64,000 nucleotides of DNA. Source: Saprospiraceae bacterium. GTDB taxonomy: Bacteria; Bacteroidota; Bacteroidia; Chitinophagales; Saprospiraceae. How positions within the stretch are numbered: the first letter of the stretch is position 1; each line of letters starts with the position of its first letter. Positions 1 through 8,225 of this stretch are shown piece by piece. The stretch lies in contig JADJXG010000001.1 in assembly GCA_016715965.1 (NCBI GenBank), positions 3,477,501 through 3,541,500 of the forward strand. Direction: 5' to 3'. The notes below the pieces were generated by a model. It saw nothing but the letters and a program-made list of their open reading frames with translations. It was not told where the DNA came from and did no database searches. The position numbers were made by a program, and so were the translations under genes.

Positions 1-100
1 ACATATAATGTTAATATATATTAAACGAATATTTTATGCCCAAAACATTTAAACATAATATGTGAAGTAAGTCCTTTTCTTTATTCTTGGCTTTAAAATC

Positions 101-108
101 TACCTTTG
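101..108 (+). promoter_or_regulatory. putative -7 box (TACCTTTG) for the DUF7009-like/fdhD pair
   Basis: The sequence fits the Bacteroidota sigma-A -7 pattern TAnnTTTG and ends about 20 nt before the ATG at 129. No TTG lies at the expected distance upstream, so only half of the promoter is visible. Bases 1-100 are AT-rich and contain nothing else I recognise. Confidence 0.4.
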
Positions 109-128
109 TCAATACATTGTAGTCCTTG

Positions 129-470
129 ATGAAATTTAAACTAACAGATAATCAAGTCAGACTTCGGCTGAAATTAGAAGAGGTTGAGCATTTAAAAGAC
201 TATGGCATCCTCACTCTAAATGTAAGTTTTGGTTTAAATCAATCTGATTATTTAAAGGTCTCCATTGTAATTTATGGTGAAAATAAAGCATCTTGCAGAT
301 TTCAGAATAATCACTTCAGGGTCTTTATACCAGAACCCCGATGGACAAAACCGTTAAATAATCAAATCGATCTTTTTAAGGGATTAATTGAACAGACCCA
401 AGACCAATTCACTGAACTAATCATAGAACAAGACCTTCCATGTGACCACAATTCCAAACATATAAATTAA
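129..470 (+). CDS. DUF7009-like small protein preceding FdhD
   Basis: This 113-residue protein opens with MKFKLTDNQVRLRL, which resembles the start of DUF7009 family proteins (MKxRIxxNSxRxRL...). No signal peptide, membrane segment or cysteine cluster is visible, so it is probably cytoplasmic. The frame is also open from a TTG at 126, but the ATG directly after it matches the family start. It ends 7 bp before fdhD on the same strand, suggesting co-transcription. Its function is unknown; the pairing with fdhD hints at molybdenum-enzyme maturation, but that is inference. The family assignment is from memory of the motif, not from a search. Confidence 0.65.
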   Translation: MKFKLTDNQVRLRLKLEEVEHLKDYGILTLNVSFGLNQSDYLKVSIVIYGENKASCRFQNNHFRVFIPEPRWTKPLNNQIDLFKGLIEQTQDQFTELIIEQDLPCDHNSKHIN

Positions 471-477
471 AATATCT

Positions 478-1353
478 GTGAACCTTCATAAATTCAGATC
501 GGTCAATATTCAAGAAGGAACATTTTCACAGGAAATCCTCAAATGGAAATCTGGCCAGATTTCTAAACAATTAGATAAATTGGCATTGGAAGAACCTTTG
601 GAAATTGTTACCAGGTATAGAGACGCTGCACAGGATAAATCAAAAGTCATATCCATCACCATGAGGACTCCGGGTTGTGACAAGGATCTGATAATTGGCT
701 TTCTCTTCAATGAAAATATAATCACCTCCAAAACAGATATTCTGGAAATTGATTTTAAGTTCAATTGCAATGGAGAGGGACAAGAACATCAAACAGCAAT
801 TGTGGTTGTTGATCCGAAATTAAACCTTAGAATTGAATCCCTTGACCGACATTTTTATACCAACTCAAGTTGTGGCGTATGTGGCAAAACTGCCATCGAC
901 CTGGCCTTAGACTATATGGCTTATGTCCCTAAATTGTTGAATGAATGCATCGATCCAAGTAGTATTTGTGAATTACCGGAAAAATTGAGATCTCACCAGA
1001 CTGTTTTTCATGAAACTGGTGGTATTCACGCCTGCGGCATTTTTGATCTCAACCAAACACTTATCCACTATGCTGAAGACGTAGGGAGACACAACGCTAT
1101 GGATAAACTTACTGGATTTTGTCTGACACATCAACTAGTCCCGGCAGCAGATCATATCTTGGTGTTAAGTGGAAGAGCTAGTTTTGAACTCATCCAAAAA
1201 GCCATGTCAACTGGATTTCCAATTGTGATATCTGTCGGAGCTCCCAGCCATCTGGCGGTAGAATTGGCCAGGATCAGTGGTATGACTTTGATTGGTTTTG
1301 TGAAAAAAGAAGGATTTAATATCTATTCAGGTGACCATAGAATCAAAATGTAA
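478..1353 (+). CDS. fdhD: formate dehydrogenase accessory sulfurtransferase FdhD
   Basis: FdhD transfers sulfur from a cysteine desulfurase to the molybdenum bis-MGD cofactor of formate dehydrogenase-type enzymes in the cytoplasm. The 291-residue product shows the family hallmarks: the redox/sulfur cysteine pair in SSCGVCGK (around residue 130), TGGIHACGIF (around 180) and EDVGRHNAMDK (around 200). Length is normal. The start is a GTG at 478, immediately after the upstream small gene; no in-frame ATG lies nearby. No formate dehydrogenase or molybdopterin gene is present in this window, so its client enzyme must be encoded elsewhere. Confidence 0.95.
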   Translation: MNLHKFRSVNIQEGTFSQEILKWKSGQISKQLDKLALEEPLEIVTRYRDAAQDKSKVISITMRTPGCDKDLIIGFLFNENIITSKTDILEIDFKFNCNGEGQEHQTAIVVVDPKLNLRIESLDRHFYTNSSCGVCGKTAIDLALDYMAYVPKLLNECIDPSSICELPEKLRSHQTVFHETGGIHACGIFDLNQTLIHYAEDVGRHNAMDKLTGFCLTHQLVPAADHILVLSGRASFELIQKAMSTGFPIVISVGAPSHLAVELARISGMTLIGFVKKEGFNIYSGDHRIKM

Positions 1354-1394
1354 TAATATACTTCTGTGCGTCAATTGGAAAAGAATCTATAAAA

Positions 1395-1727
1395 TCAAGG
1401 TACAATTTCTGTAGACTTACCAAAATGTGTTACGAAACTTTTGAATTCATTGGACAATTGAACATTATTGGTTGCCTTAAGATAGCTATCACACAATGCA
1501 TTCAATGTTTGGTACATAAACCGATCCATTTCGATCACCTGCATTTCCTTAGTCCAAATATCCAATTTCAAGGTGTCTAGACTGCTTTTTTCAAAAATAG
1601 ATATCAGTAATCCTTTGGCCTCAGTCGGCGAATCAGAATCTGAATCTTGAGCGGTCCATAAGACCTTCTCCGGAACATTTAAATCATCCAAATGTACTTC
1701 TATTTGAATTTTAGAAATTTTACCCAT
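1395..1727 (-). CDS. gldC: gliding motility protein GldC
   Basis: A 110-residue cytoplasmic protein matching GldC of Bacteroidota. The core around LDDLNVPEKVLW, the segment DTLKLDIWTKEMQV and EMDRFMYQTLNALCDSY are the family signatures, and it ends in a typical TEIVP. GldC associates with the GldB region of the gliding/T9SS genetic network; its molecular role is not established. The frame is open upstream to 1763, but the ATG at 1727 gives the family-like start MGKISKIQIEV. It follows the DUF4249 gene by 2 bp, so it is the last gene of that run. It converges on fdhD with a 41-bp gap lacking an obvious hairpin. Confidence 0.88.
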   Translation of the reverse strand: MGKISKIQIEVHLDDLNVPEKVLWTAQDSDSDSPTEAKGLLISIFEKSSLDTLKLDIWTKEMQVIEMDRFMYQTLNALCDSYLKATNNVQLSNEFKSFVTHFGKSTEIVP

Positions 1728-1729
1728 CT

Positions 1730-2656
1730 TTATTTTTTTACAACCACAGAATAATATTTGCAATGTTGACCACCAAAAATACCCAATCCACCCACAATGT
1801 TTGATTTGATTCTCACATAAGATGAAAAAGGTCCTTGTCTAGTTCTACTTACCTCGAGCGTGTTCCAAAAATCAAAATGATCTTTATCGATAGTACACCA
1901 CTTGACTCGAATGGTATCGCCTAATTTAAAATATCCAGTAGTGTCTGAAAAAGATGAACCAGGAACAGTAGCCTTTTGAAGTGTAAATTTAAACTCTTGC
2001 CCGTCAAAAAAATAATCATCTGTTACAGATGTAAATCCTGCGATCAGATTTTCATTTTGACCTGCGGTAAAAAATCTATAATAATTTGAAACATTTGGCG
2101 TGTCCTTAATTTTGCAAAATAACTGCAAAAAAGAATCTAATTTCTTTCCCGGAACATCCTCAAACCAAATGGAGTCAAGTGGTACAAGGGATGGAATGGT
2201 GGTCTGAGCACTCACTATTTCATCTTTAACATACACTTTCAGTTGATATATATTTCCTTCAGATGGTTGCAAGGTGCCTGACAAATCTGTATAAATGCAA
2301 ATGTCGATTGCCACACTATCCGGATTTAATCCCAATCTATCAAGAGCCAATTTCTTTAAGTCAGGTGGTAGGTCATTCAAACATAATTCATCCAATAAAA
2401 TTCTTTCACTATTTACTTCAATAAATGCGCTATCTGCTTTTATAAATAAATCTTGTATTCTATCTGCAGAAAATTTATCGTAAAATGCAGTCGTTTTTGT
2501 TAATATTAAATAGAAAGGAAATCCTTCATTTGATTTTTCAAGATATGCTTCAATTACAAGCTGAGGATTTACATTTGTACCATCAGGTATAAATTCTTCC
2601 TCGCATGCCAAACATCCTAAAATCAATAAAAAACCGATATACAATCTAAATTTCAT
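1730..2656 (-). CDS. DUF4249 family outer-membrane-associated lipoprotein
   Basis: The 308-residue protein begins MKFRLYIGFLLILGCLACEEE, a lipoprotein signal peptide with Cys near residue 18 as the lipidation site. The remainder, with VNPQLVIEAYL near the start and a beta-rich body, fits DUF4249, a family almost always encoded directly after a TonB-dependent receptor in Bacteroidota. It lies 4 bp downstream of that receptor here. By analogy with SusD it may be a surface or periplasmic partner of the receptor, but the family has no proven ligand. The N-terminal acidic EEE after the Cys could act as a lipoprotein export signal to the surface (inference). Confidence 0.82.
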   Translation of the reverse strand: MKFRLYIGFLLILGCLACEEEFIPDGTNVNPQLVIEAYLEKSNEGFPFYLILTKTTAFYDKFSADRIQDLFIKADSAFIEVNSERILLDELCLNDLPPDLKKLALDRLGLNPDSVAIDICIYTDLSGTLQPSEGNIYQLKVYVKDEIVSAQTTIPSLVPLDSIWFEDVPGKKLDSFLQLFCKIKDTPNVSNYYRFFTAGQNENLIAGFTSVTDDYFFDGQEFKFTLQKATVPGSSFSDTTGYFKLGDTIRVKWCTIDKDHFDFWNTLEVSRTRQGPFSSYVRIKSNIVGGLGIFGGQHCKYYSVVVKK

Positions 2657-2660
2657 TTTC

Positions 2661-5039
2661 TTATTGTTTTGAAGTCCAATTAAAATTCCAGGTGACAGCA
2701 GGTATAATCGGAAATAGCGACACCTTTACTGCAGTAGCTCCAGCATTACCTGTCAAAACATTGTCGTTTAGAGAAGTGTAAAAGAAAAATGGGTTTTGTC
2801 GATTGTATAAATTGTAAAATGAAAATGCCCAACTACTTGTAAATTTTTTTGGACCCATTGCCTTCTTTTTATAAATAAATGACAAATCAAAACGATGGTA
2901 ATCATCAAGACGTGCACTGTTGCGTGGGCCATATTCAATGTTTGGTCTGCCATCAATAATAAATAAAGCCTGAATGGGAGTAAATGCCCTTCCGGTTGCA
3001 TAAATAAAAGTGCCCGAGACCTGCCAATTCTTATTAATCTGGAATGATTGAACAATGGAAACATCATGGGGTCTGTCAAATACTGCTGGAAATATCCTCC
3101 CTTCCTCAATTTCATCAAACCATCTCTCCGTTTTACTCAAAGTGTAACCAATCCAACCATTCCACCTCCCCTTTTTCTTTTGAATAAAAAGCTCTAATCC
3201 ATATGCTCTTCCTTTTCCAAAAACGAATTCTCTTTCGATTTCGGACGAAAAATTTTCGACATAACTTTCCCTGTAATCAATCTGATTTCTCAAATCTTTG
3301 TAATAAACTTCTACTGAAGCCTCAATCTCGTCATTCAAAAAATTTCTGAAGTATCCCGCTGAATACTGCAATCCAATCTGCGGTTTGACTATTTGAGAGC
3401 TCGGAACCCACACATCAGCGGGCAGTGTGCTACCGGAATTACTTACCAGATGAATGTTCTGACTGGCGATGGAAAACCCACCTTTAAAGGATGAATTTTT
3501 ATTAAGCATATAATTAAAAATCAAACGCGGCTCAGGTACTAGATATGTTTTAACTATATCATTCTGATCGAATTCCTCACCATTTAAACTGCTTGTATAT
3601 GGTCCGGTAAATAAAAAGCCGGTAAGACGCACTCCTGCATTTATTCCCAACTTCCGATTGAATCTTATATCATCAGAGGCATAGAACTCAAGCTCATGTC
3701 CTTGTTTTGGGACAAGGCCTGATGAAAAATCAACTTCACCATTGGATGCATTTACCAAATTTGGAGTCAATTTATGGAATGTATACCTAGAGCCAAACTT
3801 AAAGTGATGTGCTGTTGCCGGATAATAATCCACATCAAACTTTACAGAGTAGTCTTCAACACCAGATCTTACATTGACAAAAAAATCTTCCTGACCAGCT
3901 TGCAAACTAAACTTATAGTCATTGTATATTAGAGATAAATTGGAAAATGTATTTTTACTGATTACTCGATTCCATCTAAATGTACCTGTACTATTTCCAT
4001 ATGGGAGTTTAACATTGAATCCCCTGTCACTATTTGAAAATTTAAACACATCTCTACCAAAATATCCACTTAAATAAATTCTATCTTTTGCATTAATGCG
4101 ATAATTGACTTTGGCATTCCAATCATAGAAATAATAATTGGTTCCAGCAAATGATGTTTGCGAAATAAAAGGTTGGGCCAGATCCAAAGCATATGTTCTG
4201 CGACCAGATAATATAAAAGAGCTCATACCTTTGGCAATGGGTCCTTGTATCGTGAGTCTAGAACTAATTAGCCCTATGCCTCCCTCTACTTCGAAATCCT
4301 CATTATTGCCTTCTTTCATTTGAACATCTATCACAGAGGATATTCGACTACCATACTCAGCGGGCATACTGCCTTTAATCAATTTGGTATTTTTGATGGC
4401 ATCACTGTTAAAAACACTAAAAAATCCCAAAAGATGTCCTGTATTGTAAACCACCGCTTCATCCAACAATACCAAATTTTGATCAGGTCCCCCACCCCGT
4501 ACATAAAGCCCTGCGGTCCCTTCTGTTGCTGAGGATATACCAGGAAGTAACTGCAAAGTTTTTAAGATATCGACCTCTCCCAATAAAGCGGGCAATGATT
4601 TGATCCTCTCCACGCTGAGATCCACGGTTCCCATTTCATTTGCCTGAATGTTTTTTTTCAAATCTTCTGCAGATATTATTATTTCTTCCAACAAGACCCC
4701 TTCCGTTAAAGACACCTGAATGGTACTATCACGTTGGAGATGAATGGAAATTTCCCTTTGCTGATATCCAGTATAAGAAAATACCAAAAGAGTGGGCGCT
4801 TCCGTCAACTTTATTGAGTAAAAGCCATATGAATTCGTAACAGTGCCATTGGAAGGATTTTCTTTGACATAAACATTCACACCGATTAGATTCTCACCTG
4901 TGTTTTTATCCACTACAGTACCATAGAGTGTTTGATTTTTGATTTGTGAAAAACCTGAAGTGCTACACACCAAGAACAGAATTGAAACTATTCCGAAGAC
5001 AATAAATTTCATCCTCAAAAAACAGAAATTCAAATTCAT
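2661..5039 (-). CDS. TonB-dependent receptor with N-terminal carboxypeptidase-like domain
   Basis: A 792-residue outer-membrane protein. In order: a signal peptide (about residues 1-31), a carboxypeptidase-regulatory-like domain (about 35-110, TLYGTVVDKNTGENLIGVNV), a plug domain (about 140-245, containing LYVRGGGPDQNLVLLDEAVV) and a 22-stranded-type beta barrel to the C terminus. It lacks the SusC length and SusD partner and instead pairs with a DUF4249 lipoprotein. Substrate cannot be told from sequence. Its ATG at 5039 overlaps the TraB-like stop codon as ATGA; a second in-frame ATG at 5012 (MKFIVFGIVS) would give a shorter, equally good signal peptide. Confidence 0.9.
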   Translation of the reverse strand: MNLNFCFLRMKFIVFGIVSILFLVCSTSGFSQIKNQTLYGTVVDKNTGENLIGVNVYVKENPSNGTVTNSYGFYSIKLTEAPTLLVFSYTGYQQREISIHLQRDSTIQVSLTEGVLLEEIIISAEDLKKNIQANEMGTVDLSVERIKSLPALLGEVDILKTLQLLPGISSATEGTAGLYVRGGGPDQNLVLLDEAVVYNTGHLLGFFSVFNSDAIKNTKLIKGSMPAEYGSRISSVIDVQMKEGNNEDFEVEGGIGLISSRLTIQGPIAKGMSSFILSGRRTYALDLAQPFISQTSFAGTNYYFYDWNAKVNYRINAKDRIYLSGYFGRDVFKFSNSDRGFNVKLPYGNSTGTFRWNRVISKNTFSNLSLIYNDYKFSLQAGQEDFFVNVRSGVEDYSVKFDVDYYPATAHHFKFGSRYTFHKLTPNLVNASNGEVDFSSGLVPKQGHELEFYASDDIRFNRKLGINAGVRLTGFLFTGPYTSSLNGEEFDQNDIVKTYLVPEPRLIFNYMLNKNSSFKGGFSIASQNIHLVSNSGSTLPADVWVPSSQIVKPQIGLQYSAGYFRNFLNDEIEASVEVYYKDLRNQIDYRESYVENFSSEIEREFVFGKGRAYGLELFIQKKKGRWNGWIGYTLSKTERWFDEIEEGRIFPAVFDRPHDVSIVQSFQINKNWQVSGTFIYATGRAFTPIQALFIIDGRPNIEYGPRNSARLDDYHRFDLSFIYKKKAMGPKKFTSSWAFSFYNLYNRQNPFFFYTSLNDNVLTGNAGATAVKVSLFPIIPAVTWNFNWTSKQ

Positions 5040-5836
5040 TGTTTAATTAAAATAGGTTTCAATTGAAATCCTCTTTTTTTCAAAATTCTTAACATTCCAT
5101 ATTTCCCAGATAGATGTGCTGCTCCAACACAAATAAATGGCTTGAATTCACCAAGTTGCTGCATTAACGCTTCCGACATTTCTTCATTTCTTTCATTTAT
5201 CATCCACTTTCGCCATTTTCCCAACTGACTTTTGCTAATCCTGTAGAGAAGATGAATATCCTGATTTAAATATGCCAAAATAATTTTTCTAATTTTTCTC
5301 CTTAAATCAGAAATATGATTGCCGGCTTTGACAAGGCCTCGCATTTGATCCTCTAAAGGAATTCTATCTAGATATGAATAATGTCTTTCAAATTCTTCAA
5401 GTCCGCTAGCTGGAATTTTTAATCTCCGGGCGAGTTGATAAATGACCCCATCCAAGTGCTGATCATCCAAACTAAAACCAGCAACTTTACAAGAGAGCAG
5501 GTTCAATAATACAACAGGCTTTTGCCTAAAATCTAAGTGTATCTCGTCCCCTAAATACTTGTGCAAAACATTATATAGCTTTGTCCATTTCTTAGGGCTC
5601 AATAAATTTTGATATGACAGCCCTTCCTTCATTTGAATATAACTTGAAATATCTGAAGATTGAAGAAACTCAAAATTTACTTCATTCAATACCAAATTAC
5701 ATTCCCTTATGTAAGGTTCTAAGGCATCAAGCAAAGATTGCTGGTTAGGTAAAGCCAAATGAATAGATCCAAAAAGATAGCCCTGATGATTATTCTGATC
5801 TGAGAATTGCCAAAGCAGACTGGATACTTTACCCAT
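5036..5836 (-). CDS. TraB/GumN family protein without visible signal peptide
   Basis: The 266-residue protein has the two TraB/GumN landmarks: FGSIHLALP near residue 22 and VGAAHLSGKYGML near 238. These GxxH motifs flank the fold related to Tiki-type metalloproteases. An acidic patch NEVNF follows the first motif. Most bacterial members have a signal peptide; here the N terminus MGKVSSLLWQFSDQNN starts straight in the domain, so it may be cytoplasmic. It overlaps the downstream TonB receptor start by 4 nt, implying translational coupling, and sits 36 bp after the Lrp regulator. The enzymatic activity and substrate are unknown. Confidence 0.78.
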   Translation of the reverse strand: MGKVSSLLWQFSDQNNHQGYLFGSIHLALPNQQSLLDALEPYIRECNLVLNEVNFEFLQSSDISSYIQMKEGLSYQNLLSPKKWTKLYNVLHKYLGDEIHLDFRQKPVVLLNLLSCKVAGFSLDDQHLDGVIYQLARRLKIPASGLEEFERHYSYLDRIPLEDQMRGLVKAGNHISDLRRKIRKIILAYLNQDIHLLYRISKSQLGKWRKWMINERNEEMSEALMQQLGEFKPFICVGAAHLSGKYGMLRILKKRGFQLKPILIKQ

Positions 5837-5872
5837 ATTTATTCAGACTGCTTGTACGGTGCTGGTTAAATT

Positions 5873-6346
5873 TTACTCCACTACGATGGGTAGCTTTTTC
5901 AATGCTTTAATGGTCGAAAGATTCATTAATGTCTTAATTCTTTCAACTTCCGTGATTGAAGCTAATTTCTTAAACAAAAGATTCTCATAGCTCTGCATAT
6001 CTTTACAGATGACACGCATTAAAATATCGGCATCGCCCGTTATTACAAAACATTCAATGATTTCGTCAATTTTTTTGACTTTATCCATAAAACTAGACAA
6101 AGCATTTTCCTTACTCCATTTAACGTTTACCAATACAAAGGTGCTGACAAATAAATTCACTTTTTGTGGGTTAACCACGGCGTGATAACTTTCAATGACG
6201 CCTGACATCTCAAGCTTTTTAACCCTTTCCAGGGTTGGAGCAGGTGAAAGGCCAATTTTCTTGGAAAGCTCAAGATTGGTAATTTTGCTATTCTCTTGCA
6301 GAATATTTAAAATTTTGACATCTACCTTATCAATCTTATCACTCAT
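5873..6346 (-). CDS. Lrp/AsnC family transcriptional regulator
   Basis: 157 residues with an N-terminal winged helix-turn-helix (about residues 8-60, including NLELSKKIGLSPAPTLERVK) followed by the RAM ligand-binding domain (about 70-150, with CFVITGDADILMRV). Such proteins form dimers and octamers and usually sense amino acids. It stands between glutamate dehydrogenase (196 bp upstream) and the TraB/receptor genes 36 bp downstream. Control of either neighbour is plausible but unproven. Length and domain order are normal. Confidence 0.92.
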   Translation of the reverse strand: MSDKIDKVDVKILNILQENSKITNLELSKKIGLSPAPTLERVKKLEMSGVIESYHAVVNPQKVNLFVSTFVLVNVKWSKENALSSFMDKVKKIDEIIECFVITGDADILMRVICKDMQSYENLLFKKLASITEVERIKTLMNLSTIKALKKLPIVVE

Positions 6347-6391
6347 ATTGAATATTTATTTAAATTACACAATAAGATTCTAAATAAACCT

Positions 6392-6399
6392 CAAAATTA
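6392..6399 (-). promoter_or_regulatory. putative -7 box (TAATTTTG) upstream of the Lrp-like gene
   Basis: On the minus strand the sequence reads TAATTTTG, fitting TAnnTTTG, 46 nt before the regulator's ATG. No TTG is visible at the ideal spacing. The rest of the gap 6347-6542 is AT-rich. Confidence 0.35.
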
Positions 6400-6466
6400 G
6401 AATTTTATTCTTAAGCTTACTTAAAAGGATATTACAATTAACATTTTTTTAATAAAATTGAAAAAT

Positions 6467-6484
6467 AATTGATGGTTATCAATT
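6467..6484 (-). terminator. weak hairpin after glutamate dehydrogenase
   Basis: Seven-base perfect arms (AATTGAT / ATCAATT) around a 4-nt loop, followed on the minus strand by ATTTTTC. The stem is AT-rich, so termination would be weak. Confidence 0.3.
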
Positions 6485-6542
6485 TTACAATTGACAAGCA
6501 TCAACTTTAGACAAATTAAGATCTTAAACGGTAAATTTCTTT

Positions 6543-7964
6543 CTATGGAAATATACCAAGATTTGCATAATCGTTGGATATTTTCTCCAAAGCCACAATA
6601 AAGGCTGCATTCCTTAAACTTCCGGACTCCGGTCGGGATTCATAAGTCTTCCAAATCTGTTGAAAAGAGCTAACCATTGTTTCTTCCAGACCTGATCTCA
6701 CCAAATCTATTTCATCCGCTCCCTGAGTCAACAAAAGTTTTTCTTTATCAGAAATTCTTTTACCAGACAGTTCTTCCACTTTTTCAATCATTCTGCTGTA
6801 TAAATTGCTGTCAAACCTCTTTTCCATTCTGCCAAATCGCATGTGCGATAAGTTCTTTAGCCATTCAAAATAAGAAACTGTCACACCCCCCGCATTGAGG
6901 TACATATCTGGCACTATTAAAATACCTTTTTTTAATAAAATTTCTTCAGCATCTGCAGTAACTGGTCCGTTTGCAGCCTCACCAATTATTTTGGCCTTAA
7001 TCCTGTCGGCATTTTCGGCGGTGATTTGACTTTCAAGAGCCGCAGGAATCAAGATGTCACATTCCAATTCCAAGGCTGAATCTCTGCGTTCTAAGGTTGT
7101 TGTGCCCGGAAAATTTATAATTGAACCAGTTTCCTTTCTGAAGGCAAGTAATTTATTCACATCGATTCCATCCGGATTGTATATAGATCCTTCGTATTCA
7201 GCCACTCCGATGACTTTAACACCCCCTTCTTCCTGCATAATTGAGCCCGAAAAAGAGCCCACATTTCCCATTCCCTGGATGACGACTTTCTTACCTTTCA
7301 ATCCTTTGGTTAAACCAAGTTTTCGCATTGCTGATTCGGTGTCACAAAGTTCCCGTAAACCATAAAAAACACCTCGTCCAGTTGCTTCATTCCTGCCTCT
7401 AATTCCATTTTGATTGACTGGCTTGCCTGTTACGCAACCGGCCGCATCTATTTCCCCTCCCTTAAATGTAAGGTAGGTATCCAATATCCAAGCCATTTCG
7501 CGAGGGCCTGTCCCGTAGTCCGGAGCGGGCACATCGATACCCGGTCCGATAAAGTTTTTCTTTATAAGTTCGGTGGTATATCTTCTTGTAATTCTTTCCA
7601 ACTGATCCTCAGTATATTGCCAGGGGTTTATTTTTACGCCTCCTTTGGCGCCACCAAATGGAACATCTACAATTGCACATTTATAAGTCATCAAAGCTGC
7701 TAAGGCTTCTACCTCATCTTTATTAACATGCTGACTATATCTGATACCTCCTTTCGTTGGGAGCCTGTGGTGGCTATGTTGTGCACGGTATGCCTCAATG
7801 ACTTGTATTTCGTCTCCAATTCTAACTGGAAATCTAATTTCATAAACTGCATTGCAAGCTTTTATTTGGGCCAATATGCCTTTGGGTATATTTGTAAAAC
7901 CAGCGGCTCTGTCAAAATTGCGATTTACACTCGCTAAAAATGAATTTTCAGAATTTATGCTCAT
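6543..7964 (-). CDS. gdhA: Glu/Leu/Phe/Val family dehydrogenase, probably glutamate dehydrogenase
   Basis: A 473-residue NAD(P)-dependent amino acid dehydrogenase that interconverts glutamate and 2-oxoglutarate plus ammonia in the cytoplasm. Visible landmarks are the substrate loop THKGGIRYS-like segment (LPTKGGIRYSQHV, about residues 67-80), the catalytic PFGGAKGGVKINP (about 105-118) and the Rossmann segment VVIQGMGNVGS (about 225-235). The length fits the longer glutamate dehydrogenases of this phylum. The start at 7964 overlaps the end of the ccmD-like gene by 17 nt, so it is translated from the tail of the cytochrome c maturation operon. Coenzyme preference cannot be read safely from the sequence. 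Confidence 0.92.
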   Translation of the reverse strand: MSINSENSFLASVNRNFDRAAGFTNIPKGILAQIKACNAVYEIRFPVRIGDEIQVIEAYRAQHSHHRLPTKGGIRYSQHVNKDEVEALAALMTYKCAIVDVPFGGAKGGVKINPWQYTEDQLERITRRYTTELIKKNFIGPGIDVPAPDYGTGPREMAWILDTYLTFKGGEIDAAGCVTGKPVNQNGIRGRNEATGRGVFYGLRELCDTESAMRKLGLTKGLKGKKVVIQGMGNVGSFSGSIMQEEGGVKVIGVAEYEGSIYNPDGIDVNKLLAFRKETGSIINFPGTTTLERRDSALELECDILIPAALESQITAENADRIKAKIIGEAANGPVTADAEEILLKKGILIVPDMYLNAGGVTVSYFEWLKNLSHMRFGRMEKRFDSNLYSRMIEKVEELSGKRISDKEKLLLTQGADEIDLVRSGLEETMVSSFQQIWKTYESRPESGSLRNAAFIVALEKISNDYANLGIFP

Positions 7965-8166
7965 CCTTTTTATTTATTTCAAGTTGTCTAATTTTTCTAT
8001 CTAATTTGATCAAGTACCAGATAATGCCTAAAAAAATGATCAATATCACCCCATAAACCACATTAATTTTTCCTGTACTCCTCATAAAATCCAGACTCTC
8101 AGCAGACAAATAACTTGACTCTGAGATTAGAAAAATACAAAGTAAAACCTTATTGATTTTTTTCAT
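7948..8166 (-). CDS. ccmD: CcmD-like small membrane protein
   Basis: 72 residues: an N-terminal hydrophobic, signal-like segment (about 1-22), then MRSTGKINVVYG, a transmembrane helix (GVILIIFLGIIWYLI, about 39-54) and a charged tail LDRKIRQLEINKK. The MRSxGKIxVVxxV pattern and single helix match the CcmD-type proteins that follow CcmC in Bacteroidota. CcmD helps the CcmABCD complex release haem-loaded CcmE. It lies 59 bp downstream of ccmC and overlaps gdhA. The extra N-terminal hydrophobic stretch is longer than in the minimal family members. Confidence 0.78.
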   Translation of the reverse strand: MKKINKVLLCIFLISESSYLSAESLDFMRSTGKINVVYGVILIIFLGIIWYLIKLDRKIRQLEINKKDEHKF

Positions 8167-8225
8167 AAGTGGCTCAAATTTCTGCTTATTTTTGTTAATT
8201 GCTGATCATTTTTTTATCGGGAAAT

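Noticed and set aside
7054..7937. Plus-strand frames opposite gdhA
   Set aside because: The glutamate dehydrogenase motifs lie on the minus strand in one unbroken frame; the opposite frames have unlikely compositions.
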